52,758 nt of DNA, taken from DASXHZ01 sp036488085. Lineage in GTDB: Bacteria > Acidobacteriota > Thermoanaerobaculia > Gp7-AA8. Below, piece by piece: positions 17,065 through 25,597 of this stretch; the first letter of the stretch is position 1; each line of letters opens with the position of its first letter. The translations under genes were made by a program, and so were the position numbers. The DNA is taken from the NCBI GenBank assembly GCA_036488085.1, contig DASXHZ010000028.1:1-52758 (forward strand). Direction: 5' to 3'. The notes beneath the pieces are model-generated. The model did no database searches. It saw only the letters and a list, made by a program, of their open reading frames with translations, and had not been told where the DNA came from.

Positions 17065-18555
17065 ATGTCGCACCGAACCTCGGCGCACGACCTCGAGAGT
17101 CTCATCCTCTCGTTCCATCCGCTGATCGCAATCGAGACAGTCGAGGAAGAGCGCGTGCGCGCGCTGCTGACCGAGATTGCGGCCGGTCTACGGCTTCCGA
17201 TGTTCGAGTGGTCGGTGACGGACGGCGTCAGCCGGCTTCATGGCGCGCGCATCGAACAGACGGAGGATGCACTCGCCGCGCTGGGCCACGTCGAGAAGAT
17301 CCACGACGACGATGCGATCTACTTTTTCAAAGATCTCGCGCCGCATCTGATTGCGCCGAACGCCGAGCGAACGCTGCGCGAGCTCGCGCAACGCCTGACC
17401 TCTTCGCGGTCCGCCATCGTGATGACCGGCGATCCACTCGAGCTCCCGCGCGACATCGAGTCGCTGGCGGTCCGTTTTCGCCTCGAGCTTCCGGACGATG
17501 AGGAGTTGCGCGAGGTCGTGCGGACGGTGATCGACGCGGTCGGTCGCCGCCAGCAGGTCCGTCTGGACCTGGGCCGCGACGATGCGCAACACCTCGTGCA
17601 CGCTCTTGCCGGGCTGACGCTCAATCAGGCGAGGCAGGTGATCGCGCAGGCGATCGTCTCCGACGGCACATTGTCCGGCGCGGACGTCGAGACCGTCATC
17701 AAATGCAAGGGCGAGATCATCGCCCGCGGCGGACTGCTGGAGTTCTACTCGCTCGCTGAAAACAGGTTCGAGCTGGGCGGCTTTGCGTCGCTGAAAGCGT
17801 GGCTCGACAGCGCGCGTGTTGGCTTCACGCCGGAAGCGCGCACGATGAACCTTTCGGCGCCAAAGGGCGTTCTGTTCGTCGGCGTCCAGGGTTGCGGGAA
17901 GTCGCTCGCCGCAAAGTACGTCGCGCGGGAATGGGGCCTTCCGCTCCTGAAACTCGATGCGGGCCGCCTTTACGACAAGTACGTCGGCGAGTCGGAGAAG
18001 AACTTTCGCCGCGCGACGGCGCTGGCCGAGGCGATGGCGCCGGTGGTGCTGTGGATCGACGAGATCGAGAAGGCGTTCGCGCAGACGACGAGCGCCGACG
18101 CGGACGGCGGCGTCTCGCAACGCCTCTTCGGCTCGTTCCTGACGTGGCTGCAGGAGAAGAAAGACGAGGTATTCGTCGTCGGAGCCGCCAATGACCTGAT
18201 GCGGTTGCCGCCGGAACTGCTGCGCAAGGGCCGCTTCGACGAGATCTTTTTCGTCGATCTGCCGTCGCGCGAGGAGCGGATGAAGATCTTTGCCATCCAC
18301 CTCGAGCTTAGGAAGCTCGACCCTGCCACCTTTGCACTCCCGCAACTCGCCGACGCCTCGGAAGGCTTCAGCGGAGCCGAGATCGAGCAAGCGGTGATCT
18401 CCTCGCTCTATCGGTCGTTGCAGCGCAAGCAGGTGCCTTCGACCGAGGGGGTGCTCGAGGCCTTGCGGGCGACCGTGCCGTTGTCCGTCTCGCGCGCCGA
18501 GGACATCGCGCGCGTGCGTTCGATGGCGGCGCAGCGATTCCGCGCGGTGTCTTAG
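17065..18555 (+). CDS. AAA+ ATPase, Ycf46-like
   Basis: A 496-residue protein with an N-terminal inactive-looking ATPase-like domain (to ~residue 215) and a C-terminal AAA+ module, the layout of cyanobacterial and plastid Ycf46 and bacterial relatives. Walker A is GVQGCGKS with Lys at residue 279. Walker B is VVLWIDEIEKAF with the Asp-Glu pair at about 332-333. The second region of homology has VVGAANDLMRLPPELLRKGRFDEIFFVDLPS with the arginine finger. The C-terminal helical lid ends GFSGAEIEQAVISSLY. Its cellular role is not settled in the family. The gene sits right after an intrinsic terminator, so it needs its own promoter. Its stop overlaps the end of convergent folE. Confidence 0.9.
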   Translation: MSHRTSAHDLESLILSFHPLIAIETVEEERVRALLTEIAAGLRLPMFEWSVTDGVSRLHGARIEQTEDALAALGHVEKIHDDDAIYFFKDLAPHLIAPNAERTLRELAQRLTSSRSAIVMTGDPLELPRDIESLAVRFRLELPDDEELREVVRTVIDAVGRRQQVRLDLGRDDAQHLVHALAGLTLNQARQVIAQAIVSDGTLSGADVETVIKCKGEIIARGGLLEFYSLAENRFELGGFASLKAWLDSARVGFTPEARTMNLSAPKGVLFVGVQGCGKSLAAKYVAREWGLPLLKLDAGRLYDKYVGESEKNFRRATALAEAMAPVVLWIDEIEKAFAQTTSADADGGVSQRLFGSFLTWLQEKKDEVFVVGAANDLMRLPPELLRKGRFDEIFFVDLPSREERMKIFAIHLELRKLDPATFALPQLADASEGFSGAEIEQAVISSLYRSLQRKQVPSTEGVLEALRATVPLSVSRAEDIARVRSMAAQRFRAVS

Positions 18556-19220
18556 CCCTTCTCACCGCGCCGGTTCACGATCGACATGAACTCGTGGCGC
18601 GTTCGTTCGTCCGCGAGGAAAGAGCCGCGGAGGACGTTCGTCTCCATGAAGGACGACTCCTGCTCCACGCCGCGCATCACCATGCACATGTGCACGCCGC
18701 CCATCCAGACGGCAAGGCCGAGCGGCTCGAGGATCCGCTCGATGGTGTCGGCGACGTCGTGCGCGAGATGTTCCTGCGACTGGAGGCGGCGCATGTGGAC
18801 CTCGACGATCCGCGGGATTTTCGACGCGCCGATGATCATTCGCTCCGGGATGTAGCCGATGATGAACTGCCCGAAGAAGGGGAGGATGTGGTGCGCGCAG
18901 AGCGTCTTGTACGTACCGCCGATGACGACGAGGTTCTGGCACGCTTCGTCCGCCGTGCTGCACGCCTTGCGGAAGAGCGTCGTGAGCTTCTTGACGTCGG
19001 TGTAGTCGTACCCTCGCGTCATCGCGACCAACGAATCGGCCCAGCGGCGCGGCGTGTCGACGATGTTCTCGTTCTCCATGTCGACGTGGAGGAGGCGGAG
19101 GGCTTCGCGAAGGTGGTGCTGCAATTGGTCCCGGTCAACGGACGGCCGCGGGTTCGTCAGGATCTCGCGGTCGGCCATCAGGACGTCCTCGTCGCGAACG
19201 ACGAGCTGGTTGGTCTTCAT
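18552..19220 (-). CDS. folE: GTP cyclohydrolase I
   Basis: A 222-residue enzyme that converts GTP to dihydroneopterin triphosphate, the entry step of folate and pterin synthesis. I chose the ATG at 19220, nine bases from the AAGGAA ribosome site; the ATG at 19226 is too close. Zinc ligands and active-site residues are visible in CAHHILPFFGQFIIGYIPERMIIGASKIPRIV and in HMCMVMRGVEQESS. Other marks are DTPRRWADSLVAMTRGYD and RLQSQEHLAHDVADTI. The stop overlaps the AAA gene's stop, so the two genes converge. Confidence 0.96.
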   Translation of the reverse strand: MKTNQLVVRDEDVLMADREILTNPRPSVDRDQLQHHLREALRLLHVDMENENIVDTPRRWADSLVAMTRGYDYTDVKKLTTLFRKACSTADEACQNLVVIGGTYKTLCAHHILPFFGQFIIGYIPERMIIGASKIPRIVEVHMRRLQSQEHLAHDVADTIERILEPLGLAVWMGGVHMCMVMRGVEQESSFMETNVLRGSFLADERTRHEFMSIVNRRGEKG

Positions 19221-19302
19221 GATCATCGCTTCCTTAGAGGGAGGTAGTGCACGAGACGTGACATTACCCCGGCTGGCCCTGCGATTGCAGAATTGACGCG
19301 AA

Positions 19303-19332
19303 TTGACAGCTGAATGAGCGTTCATTCATACT
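19303..19332 (+). promoter_or_regulatory. Sigma-70-type promoter of the acyl-CoA dehydrogenase gene
   Basis: TTGACA at 19303-19308 is a perfect -35. CATACT at 19327-19332 is a fair -10 with an 18-base spacer. The ATG of the dehydrogenase lies 45 bases on. A palindromic operator fills the spacer, so a bound repressor would block RNA polymerase. Confidence 0.5.
19311..19328. promoter_or_regulatory. FadR/TetR-type palindromic operator
   Basis: TGAATGAGCGTTCATTCA is an 18-bp palindrome: arms TGAATGA and TCATTCA around GCGT. It fits the TGAATGAxxxxTCATTCA box that TetR-family FadR repressors recognise in front of beta-oxidation genes in Bacillus and related systems. It lies between the -35 and -10 of the acyl-CoA dehydrogenase promoter. 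No TetR gene is seen in the window. Confidence 0.7.
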
Positions 19333-19377
19333 CGGAACGATTCGTGTAAGTACCCCATCCGTAGGAGTTGCGCAAAC

Positions 19378-21276
19378 ATGGCCGAAGTCAAAACCCAAGG
19401 CGCCGTCGAGGCGATGGAAGTCGCCGAGGCTTCCCGCGAGACCGAATGGGAAAAGCCCTCATTCGTCGGTGACCTCTTCCTCGGGAAGCTGAACCTCGAT
19501 CTGATTCACCCTTTCCCGGAACAGCCGGAATCGGACAAGAAGGAAGCGGACGAGTTCCTCAAGAAGCTCGAGCGATTCCTCGCCGAGAACGTCGACGCCG
19601 ACAAGATCGACGCGCAGGGTGAGTACGACTACGACCTGTTCGACGGCTTCGCGAAGCTCGGCGCATGGGGGATGAAGATTCCGAAGGAGTACGGCGGACT
19701 CGGATTCTCGGCGACGAACTACAACCGGGCGGTCGGCTTGGTCGCTACGTGGTGCGGGTCATCCGTCGCCTGGCTGTCCGCGCATCAGTCGATCGGCGTT
19801 CCGCAGCCTCTGAAACTTTTCGGCACGCCGGAGCAGAAGAAGAAGTATCTCCCGAGGCTGGCGAAAGGATCGATCTCCGCGTTCGCGCTCACCGAACCAG
19901 GCGTCGGTTCCGACCCGGCGAAGATGGAGACGACCGCCACCCCTTCGCCCGACGGCAAGGGCTGGATCATCAACGGCGAGAAGCTATGGTGCACGAACGG
20001 CACGAAGGCCGAGATCATCGTCGTGATGGCGCGGACGGCGCCGAAGATCGTCAACGGCAAGGAGAAGAAGCAGATCACGGCGTTCATCGTCGAGACGAAC
20101 ACGCCGGGCTTCGAAGTCGCGCACCGCTGCCAGTTCATGGGGTTGCGCGGCATCGGGAACGCGCTGCTCAAGTTCAACAACGTCTACGTTCCGAATGAAA
20201 ACCTCCTCTGGGGCGAGGGGCTCGGCCTCAAGCTCGCGCTCATCACCCTCAATACCGGCCGCCTCACGATTCCGGCCGGCTGTGCGGCCGGCGGACGCCG
20301 CATGCTCGAGATCGCGCGCGAATGGGCGAACGAGCGCGTGCAGTGGGGACTCCCGATCGGCAAGCACGAAGCCGTCGCTGCGAAGATCGCCTGGATGGCG
20401 TCTCACACGTTCGCCATGGAGGCGATCGTATGGCTGACGAGCGGCCTCGCCGACCGCGGGAACGTCGACCTCCGGCTGGAAGCCGCGATGGCTAAGCTCT
20501 TCAACACCGAGGTGGCGTGGCAGTGCATCGATCACCTCGTCCAGATCCGGGGCGGACGCGGGTACGAGACGGCGCAGTCGCTCCGCGAGCGCGGCGAGAA
20601 GGGCTATCCCGTGGAGCGGATCATGCGCGACATGCGCATCAACCGCATCTTCGAGGGGACGAGCGAGATTCAACATCTCTTCATCGCCCGCGAGGCGGTC
20701 GACCCGCACATGAAGCGCGGGTACAAGATCCTGCTACCGGAGACGCCGACTGGCGAGAAGCTCTCCGCCGCGGCGAAGGCCGGCGCGTTCTACGCAACCT
20801 GGTATCCCTCCCGCTATCTCGGCTGGTCTCGCAAGCCGGGCTACTCCCAGTTCGGCAAGCTCGCGAACCACATGGCGTTCATCGAGCGGAGCTCGCGCCA
20901 CCTTTCCCGTTCGATCTTCCACGCGATGATGCGCTTCCAGGCGAAGCTCGAGCGGAAGCAGATGGTGCTCTTCCGGATCGTCGACATCGGCACCGATCTC
21001 TTCGCGATGGCGGCGTCGATCAGCTACGCCACGATGCTCGCGAAGAAGGGCGGCGATCAGAAAAACGCGGTGGACCTCGCCGACGTCTTCTGCCGCGAGG
21101 CACGGATGCGCATTGAGGCCAACTTCCAGAACCTCTTCACCGACCATGACGACGCGGCGTACAAGGTCGTCCTGAAGCTGCTCAAGGGCGAGTACAAATG
21201 GTTCGAGGGCGACCTCGTCGAGCCGGTGATGCCGTCGGTGGAGGAGTTGGAGACGATCGTCGCGAAGCTGGCCTGA
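19378..21276 (+). CDS. Acyl-CoA dehydrogenase
   Basis: A 632-residue flavoenzyme for the first step of fatty-acyl-CoA oxidation. It is longer than classic ~380-residue enzymes because of a ~45-residue N-terminal lead and a ~170-residue C-terminal extension, like VLCAD or FadE-type bacterial enzymes. Flavin and substrate signatures are FALTEPGVGSDPA and WIINGEKLWCTNG, then QFMGLRGIGNALLKFNNVYVP. The late motif is QIRGGRGYETAQS and then RINRIFEGTSEIQHLFIAREA, whose first Glu is the usual catalytic base position. A FadR-like operator in its promoter suggests induction by long-chain acyl-CoA. Confidence 0.95.
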   Translation: MAEVKTQGAVEAMEVAEASRETEWEKPSFVGDLFLGKLNLDLIHPFPEQPESDKKEADEFLKKLERFLAENVDADKIDAQGEYDYDLFDGFAKLGAWGMKIPKEYGGLGFSATNYNRAVGLVATWCGSSVAWLSAHQSIGVPQPLKLFGTPEQKKKYLPRLAKGSISAFALTEPGVGSDPAKMETTATPSPDGKGWIINGEKLWCTNGTKAEIIVVMARTAPKIVNGKEKKQITAFIVETNTPGFEVAHRCQFMGLRGIGNALLKFNNVYVPNENLLWGEGLGLKLALITLNTGRLTIPAGCAAGGRRMLEIAREWANERVQWGLPIGKHEAVAAKIAWMASHTFAMEAIVWLTSGLADRGNVDLRLEAAMAKLFNTEVAWQCIDHLVQIRGGRGYETAQSLRERGEKGYPVERIMRDMRINRIFEGTSEIQHLFIAREAVDPHMKRGYKILLPETPTGEKLSAAAKAGAFYATWYPSRYLGWSRKPGYSQFGKLANHMAFIERSSRHLSRSIFHAMMRFQAKLERKQMVLFRIVDIGTDLFAMAASISYATMLAKKGGDQKNAVDLADVFCREARMRIEANFQNLFTDHDDAAYKVVLKLLKGEYKWFEGDLVEPVMPSVEELETIVAKLA

Positions 21277-21484
21277 CGGTAAGGCTCACCGCCAGAAGTA
21301 GACCTCTCGCGGCGCGCTGGCGGAGCGATCGGCCGTCGAGCGCGTCCAGAAGAAGGTGCGCGCCCTCGGTGAGAAACGGGACCGGGATACGCATTTCGAG
21401 CTCCGAGCCGTTAGTCGGATGTCAGGAGATCGGTTTGACGATGGGAGTTGCGAGCAGCTTTGACGTTCGCGAGCCGGGTGGGGT

Positions 21485-21733
21485 TCACGAGCTGGTGTTA
21501 CGACGCGTGGCGCCGTCGCGTCGCAGCTTTTCGTCGTCGTCTTCCGTCTCGCTGCCCTTGTAGTTTGGGAGGCAGTCGCCACAGAGGAGCTCGACGCGCG
21601 CTCCGGGGGCGACGACCCAGCCATCGCGGCGCGTAACTTCAACGAAACAAGAGGAATACTCTTCGGGCATCTCGCCGGCGACGGACGCCGTCCGGCCGCA
21701 GTCGCGACAGCGAAGGAGAACCTGGCCTTCCAT
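21485..21733 (-). CDS. Small zinc-ribbon-like protein
   Basis: An 82-residue protein starting MEGQVLLRCRDCGRTASVAGE. CRDC and LLCGDCLPNY form two CxxC knuckles about 40 residues apart, the pattern of a zinc ribbon. The stretch between (SSCFVEVTRRDGWVVAPGARVEL) is strand-like. The C-terminus is acidic then polar (SETEDDDEKLRRD). Function unknown. The ~200 bases between the dehydrogenase stop and this gene hold no convincing frame. Confidence 0.65.
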   Translation of the reverse strand: MEGQVLLRCRDCGRTASVAGEMPEEYSSCFVEVTRRDGWVVAPGARVELLCGDCLPNYKGSETEDDDEKLRRDGATRRNTSS

Positions 21734-21785
21734 CGTCTCGCTCCTACTGTTTCGACGGTACCAAGAAAAAAGTGAGCAAGATCAC

Positions 21786-21814
21786 GTGCATATCGAGAAG
21801 TAGGGACGTATAAT
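21786..21814 (+). promoter_or_regulatory. Promoter candidate for the first beta-helix gene
   Basis: TATAAT at 21809-21814 is a perfect -10. GTGCAT at 21786-21791 is a weak -35 at 17 bases. The start codon lies about 60 bases downstream, after an AT-richer leader that stands out from the GC-rich background. No other AT-rich spot occurs in this gap. Confidence 0.5.
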
Positions 21815-21875
21815 TTCCCCTAATTCTCTTTTGAAGCTTGGTTGTCCACAGAGAGACTACGGTCTGGAGGAAAAT

Positions 21876-22805
21876 ATGCGTTTTGATTTGAAGCGACTCC
21901 CGGTGCTCATCGCACTGGGAACTTTGTTGCTGGCAGGGAGTGCTTTCGCGCAGGCGACCCGTACGTGGGTTTCAGGCGTTGGTGATGATGCGAATCCATG
22001 CAGCAGAACCGCCCCGTGCAAGACTTTCGCCGGGGCGATCAGCAAGACCGCCGTTTGCGGTGAGATCGATGCGCTCGACCCGGCAGGCTACGGCGCCGTG
22101 ACCATCACGAAGTCGATCACGATCGACGGCGGTGGAAATCTCGCCTCCGTTCTCGTGTCTGGCACGAACGGCATCGTCATCCAGATCGCCGCGGATACTT
22201 GCGGCCAGACGGTCATTCTCCGGAACCTTTCGTTCCAGGGTGTCGGTAACGGCCTGAACGCGATCCGGCTCATCGGAGGAAACGTCACCAACCTGCATGT
22301 CGAGAGGGTGTCGATTCAGCGCTTCGCGCAGCGCGGTCTCGACATCTCGCCGACCGTGGCTGGCGACAAAGTGTTCATGAAGGACGTGGACATTCGCGCC
22401 ACCACCGGCGACAGCATCGGCATCTCGCCGTCGGCAGCTGCAACTGTCAAGTTCTCCGCGAACAACGTCCGTGGGCGCCAGAGCGGCGGCGCCGGTCTTC
22501 ACTGCGTGAATGACGGCACCGGCACGGTCGTCGATTCGCAGTTCCAAGGCAACAGCAACGGCGCGCAGCTCGATGCAGCCAGCTGTCACTTCAGCTTCGT
22601 CGACACCGTTGTTTCCGAGAACACCTCCAACGGTCTCCAGGTCAGCGGCGGTGTGACGGCGAACATCGATCATCTCAGCGCGTTCCGGAACGGCACTGGT
22701 GTGCTGAACTTCGGAGTCGTCAACAGCTTCGGCAACGCGGCCGTGTTCGACAACACGTCGAGCAACGTCACGCCGAACGCCATCGTGACCCAGTCCCATC
22801 CATAA
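21876..22805 (+). CDS. Secreted right-handed beta-helix protein, tandem copy 1
   Basis: A 309-residue exported protein. The start at 21876 has a GGAGGA ribosome site and gives the signal peptide MRFDLKRLPVLIALGTLLLAG..AFA. The mature part opens ATRTWVSGVGDDANPCSRTAPCKTFAGAI, the common lead-in of secreted beta-helix proteins. It continues with irregular Asn/Gly/Val repeats such as ITIDGGGNLASVLVSGTNGIVI and VSENTSNGLQVSGGVTANID, typical of pectate-lyase-like solenoids. Four or more cysteines may form disulfides. No catalytic residues are obvious. A near-identical paralog follows directly, each with its own ribosome site and terminator. Confidence 0.8.
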   Translation: MRFDLKRLPVLIALGTLLLAGSAFAQATRTWVSGVGDDANPCSRTAPCKTFAGAISKTAVCGEIDALDPAGYGAVTITKSITIDGGGNLASVLVSGTNGIVIQIAADTCGQTVILRNLSFQGVGNGLNAIRLIGGNVTNLHVERVSIQRFAQRGLDISPTVAGDKVFMKDVDIRATTGDSIGISPSAAATVKFSANNVRGRQSGGAGLHCVNDGTGTVVDSQFQGNSNGAQLDAASCHFSFVDTVVSENTSNGLQVSGGVTANIDHLSAFRNGTGVLNFGVVNSFGNAAVFDNTSSNVTPNAIVTQSHP

Positions 22806-22819
22806 GCTCACCGCGTCAG

Positions 22820-22850
22820 GGGGAGGCCCGTCCTGGGCCTCCCCGTCTTT
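22820..22850 (+). terminator. Terminator after beta-helix copy 1
   Basis: GGGGAGGCCC (22820-22829) pairs with GGGCCTCCCC (22835-22844) around a 5-base loop, followed by GTCTTT. It is a perfect 10-bp stem with a short T-tail, 14 bases past the stop. Confidence 0.75.
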
Positions 22851-22921
22851 CCCGCTACGGCCCGGGCGCGGCGCCTGACGAGCCGTAGTCATCAATCAAT
22901 AACCGGTGTACGGAGGAAGAA

Positions 22922-23857
22922 ATGTGCCCAAAGAGTATTCAAAGGTTGTCATTGGTAATTGCGTTGGGGACCGTATTGCTCGCCGGGAGCGCATTCGCGC
23001 AGGCAACCCGCACGTGGGTCTCGGGGGTTGGCGACGACGTAAACCCATGCAGCCGGACCGCGCCCTGTAAGACCTTCGCCGGCGCGATCAGCAAGACCGC
23101 CGTCTGCGGTGAGATCGATGCTCTCGATCCCGCCGGCTACGGCGCACTCACGATCACGAAAGGCATCACCATCGATGGCGGCGGCAATCTCGCCTCGGTG
23201 CTCGTTTCCGGAACGAACGGCATCGTCGTGTCGATCAGTGCGACGGATGCTTGCAGCCAGACCGTCATTCTGCGGAATCTGTCGATCAACGGTCTCGCTA
23301 CAGGTCTGAACGGGATCCGCCTTGTCGGAGGTATCGTCACGAACCTGCACGTGGAGAGGGTGTCGATTCAGCGCTTTACCCAGCGCGGCCTCGACATCTC
23401 GCCGACCGTGGCGGGTGACAAGGTGTTCATGAAGGACGTGGACATCCGAAATACCACCGGCGACAGCATCGGCATCTCGCCGTCGGCGGCCGCGAGTGTC
23501 AAGTTCTCCGCGAACAACGTCCGTGGGCGCCAGAGCGCCGCCGCCGGTCTTCACTGCGTGAACGACGGCACCGGCACGGTCGTCGATTCGCAGTTCCAGG
23601 GCAACAACAATGGAGCGCAGATCGACGCAGCCAGCTGTCACTTCAGCTTCGTAGACACCGTCGTTTCCGAGAACACCTCCAATGGTCTCCAGGTCAGCGG
23701 CGGTGTGACGGCGAACATCGATCATCTCAGCGCGTTCCGGAACGGCACCGGTGTGCTGAACTTCGGAATCGTCAACAGCTTCGGCAACGCGGCGGTGTTC
23801 GACAACACGTCGAGCAACGTCACCCCGAACGCCATCGCGACCCAGTCGCACCCGTAG
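22922..23857 (+). CDS. Secreted right-handed beta-helix protein, tandem copy 2
   Basis: A 311-residue paralog of the preceding gene with the same architecture: signal peptide (MCPKSIQRLSLVIALGTVLLAG..AFA), the ATRTWVSGVGDD lead, then a solenoid. Identity to copy 1 is very high over most of the mature protein. Differences concentrate in the signal peptide and in a short middle window (VVSISATDACSQTVILRNLSINGLATGLN against VIQIAADTCGQTVILRNLSFQGVGNGLN). The start has a CGGAGGAAG ribosome site. Its own terminator follows. The pair arose by tandem duplication. Confidence 0.8.
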   Translation: MCPKSIQRLSLVIALGTVLLAGSAFAQATRTWVSGVGDDVNPCSRTAPCKTFAGAISKTAVCGEIDALDPAGYGALTITKGITIDGGGNLASVLVSGTNGIVVSISATDACSQTVILRNLSINGLATGLNGIRLVGGIVTNLHVERVSIQRFTQRGLDISPTVAGDKVFMKDVDIRNTTGDSIGISPSAAASVKFSANNVRGRQSAAAGLHCVNDGTGTVVDSQFQGNNNGAQIDAASCHFSFVDTVVSENTSNGLQVSGGVTANIDHLSAFRNGTGVLNFGIVNSFGNAAVFDNTSSNVTPNAIATQSHP

Positions 23858-23868
23858 TCTGCAGCTGA

Positions 23869-23897
23869 GTGGGGAGGCCCGTTCAGGGTCTCCCCAC
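23869..23897 (+). terminator. Hairpin after beta-helix copy 2
   Basis: GTGGGGAGGCCC (23869-23880) pairs with GGGTCTCCCCAC (23886-23897) with one G-T pair, around a 5-base loop. It is homologous to the terminator after copy 1 but lacks a T-run. It lies 11 bases past the stop and just before the convergent peptidase gene. Confidence 0.6.
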
Positions 23898-23909
23898 ACT
23901 TCGCCGGCG

Positions 23910-25553
23910 CTACTTCTCGCCGGCGGCGGGATAAACGGGAGTGATGTCGACCGGGATGTCTTTGAGGCCGCCGATCACCTTCTCCATCTCCGGCGTCGAC
24001 TTCCCGTAGTTCGTCAACAGCGCGTTCGCGCGGTTGAAGTCGCCCGTTGCCTCGATGGTCAGCAACTCGGTTGCGAGCGATTGGACGGCTGAGCGGAACT
24101 TCTCGACGTCCACCTTGTATTTTCCGTTCGCCTCCGGAACGACGCCGCCCTTCTCGCGGATCCAGTTCCACTGCACCGCCGTCCCGCGGCCGTGCGCCTC
24201 GCCGATTCCGAACCGCATCGAGCGGAACATCAGACCGGCGTAGGTCACATAGAGCTGCTGCTCGTCGAACGACGTGAGCCACTTCTTCTGGATGGCGTAG
24301 CGGATATTCCACAGCCCGAGGACGTCTGCCTTGCACTCCTCGATCGCGGAGTAGAGGTTCTTCAGCGGAATGCGAACCTCGACGCGCTCGCCGTTCGCCT
24401 GTTTCAGATATCCCGGCCCGAGGCCGTGGGAAAGCTCGTGGAAAAGCGTGTGGCTGAAGTAGGCGTCGAACGAGACGCGGCTCGTAAGTGCGGGGTCGAG
24501 CACGCGCTGCGCGACCGGAGCGCCGCTCTGCCGGAACTTCGCCTCCATGACGTTCTTGAGCAGGACCTTCTTCGATCCCTTCTTCTCGCGCACGTACTCG
24601 TCGTTCGGAAGGTTGAACGCCGAGGTCTGCACGCCGCGGCGCGCATCGCCGGCCGTGTAGAACTCCTGCACGACCTTGATCGGCGATGACGTCCCGCGCG
24701 TGGTGTTCTTGTATTGCTCGGGCTCGGGGAGGTTCTTCTCCATGTCGGGAAGATGCTGCGCGTAGATCGCGAGCTTGGCGCTCTCGTTCTTGTCGACGAC
24801 GTTGATGAATGACTCGAACGACGCCTTGTAATTGAAGAGGTTGTCTTCGTAAACCTCGTACGGCCCGAGGATCGCCTCGATGTTGCCGTTCAGGTCCATC
24901 CACGCCATGTCGGACTCGCGGTAGTTGTCCTTCCCGAACGCATCCGCGAGCTTGGTGAGATAGGTCTTGAGCGACATGTCGGTCGTCAGCGAGGCCGCTT
25001 CGCGTACCGCTTTCGCCGCCGTGGCGAGATGCTGCTTGTAGTACTGCGAGTATGGAATCGCCTTCAGCTTCGCACCGTCGCGCCGGACGACGGTGAAGAG
25101 TCCCTCCAACGCTTCTTTCTGGTCGGGATGCGCGGCGACGTACTTCTCGAGCTCTTCCTTCGTCATGTTCTCGGGGTAGAAGGCGGCGCCCGCCGGTTTC
25201 TTCTTCTTGCCGATGAATGGCTCGTCATCCTTCAACCGGTCCCACGGTCCCTTGTTCATGAGGAAGTACTCGTAGGCAGGGCCGCCGCTCTTCGCGAGCT
25301 GCGCGCGCAACGCGGGGTTCTCCTCCGACACCTGCCGCCAATAGATCTCGTCGATCGCCTTCGACGCTTCGATGAGCCTGTCGACGACTTTTTTCTCGTT
25401 CGCGCTCAGGGTCGCGGTGTAGCGGATGGTCGTGCGCGGAAGCTGTTTCACGCGCTGCGCGACGTCCGGCGCGACGGCGAGCGACGGCGCCTTGGCAGGC
25501 GCTGCAGAAGTGAAAACGGCGGCGAGGAAAAGCAGAGGTGCGAGGCGTCTCAT
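23910..25553 (-). CDS. Exported zinc metallopeptidase, M49 (dipeptidyl-peptidase III)-like
   Basis: A 547-residue protein with an N-terminal signal-like stretch (MRRLAPLLFLAAVFTSAAPAKA). The zinc site is TLFHELSHGLGPG with His at residue 372. The second ligand region is IEECKADVLGLWN with the Glu pair at about 405-406. An HExxH followed by EECKAD is the M49 pattern, although DPP III itself uses HExxxH, so this belongs to the related group with the shorter motif. Upstream landmarks are the FYPENMTKEELEKY and DLNGNIEAILGPYEVYEDNLFNYKASFE segments. It likely trims peptides in the periplasm. Confidence 0.85.
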   Translation of the reverse strand: MRRLAPLLFLAAVFTSAAPAKAPSLAVAPDVAQRVKQLPRTTIRYTATLSANEKKVVDRLIEASKAIDEIYWRQVSEENPALRAQLAKSGGPAYEYFLMNKGPWDRLKDDEPFIGKKKKPAGAAFYPENMTKEELEKYVAAHPDQKEALEGLFTVVRRDGAKLKAIPYSQYYKQHLATAAKAVREAASLTTDMSLKTYLTKLADAFGKDNYRESDMAWMDLNGNIEAILGPYEVYEDNLFNYKASFESFINVVDKNESAKLAIYAQHLPDMEKNLPEPEQYKNTTRGTSSPIKVVQEFYTAGDARRGVQTSAFNLPNDEYVREKKGSKKVLLKNVMEAKFRQSGAPVAQRVLDPALTSRVSFDAYFSHTLFHELSHGLGPGYLKQANGERVEVRIPLKNLYSAIEECKADVLGLWNIRYAIQKKWLTSFDEQQLYVTYAGLMFRSMRFGIGEAHGRGTAVQWNWIREKGGVVPEANGKYKVDVEKFRSAVQSLATELLTIEATGDFNRANALLTNYGKSTPEMEKVIGGLKDIPVDITPVYPAAGEK

Positions 25554-25597
25554 GGCGGCGATTCTATGCCTCGTTTGTGCTATGTTCGCGGCCGTCC

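Noticed and set aside
21182..21394. 70-codon minus-strand frame after the acyl-CoA dehydrogenase
   Set aside because: It overlaps the end of a certain gene and turns into Pro/Arg/Ser noise.
21841..21850. DnaA-box-like TTGTCCACA
   Set aside because: It is a single site inside a leader without clustering or an AT-rich unwinding region, so not an origin.
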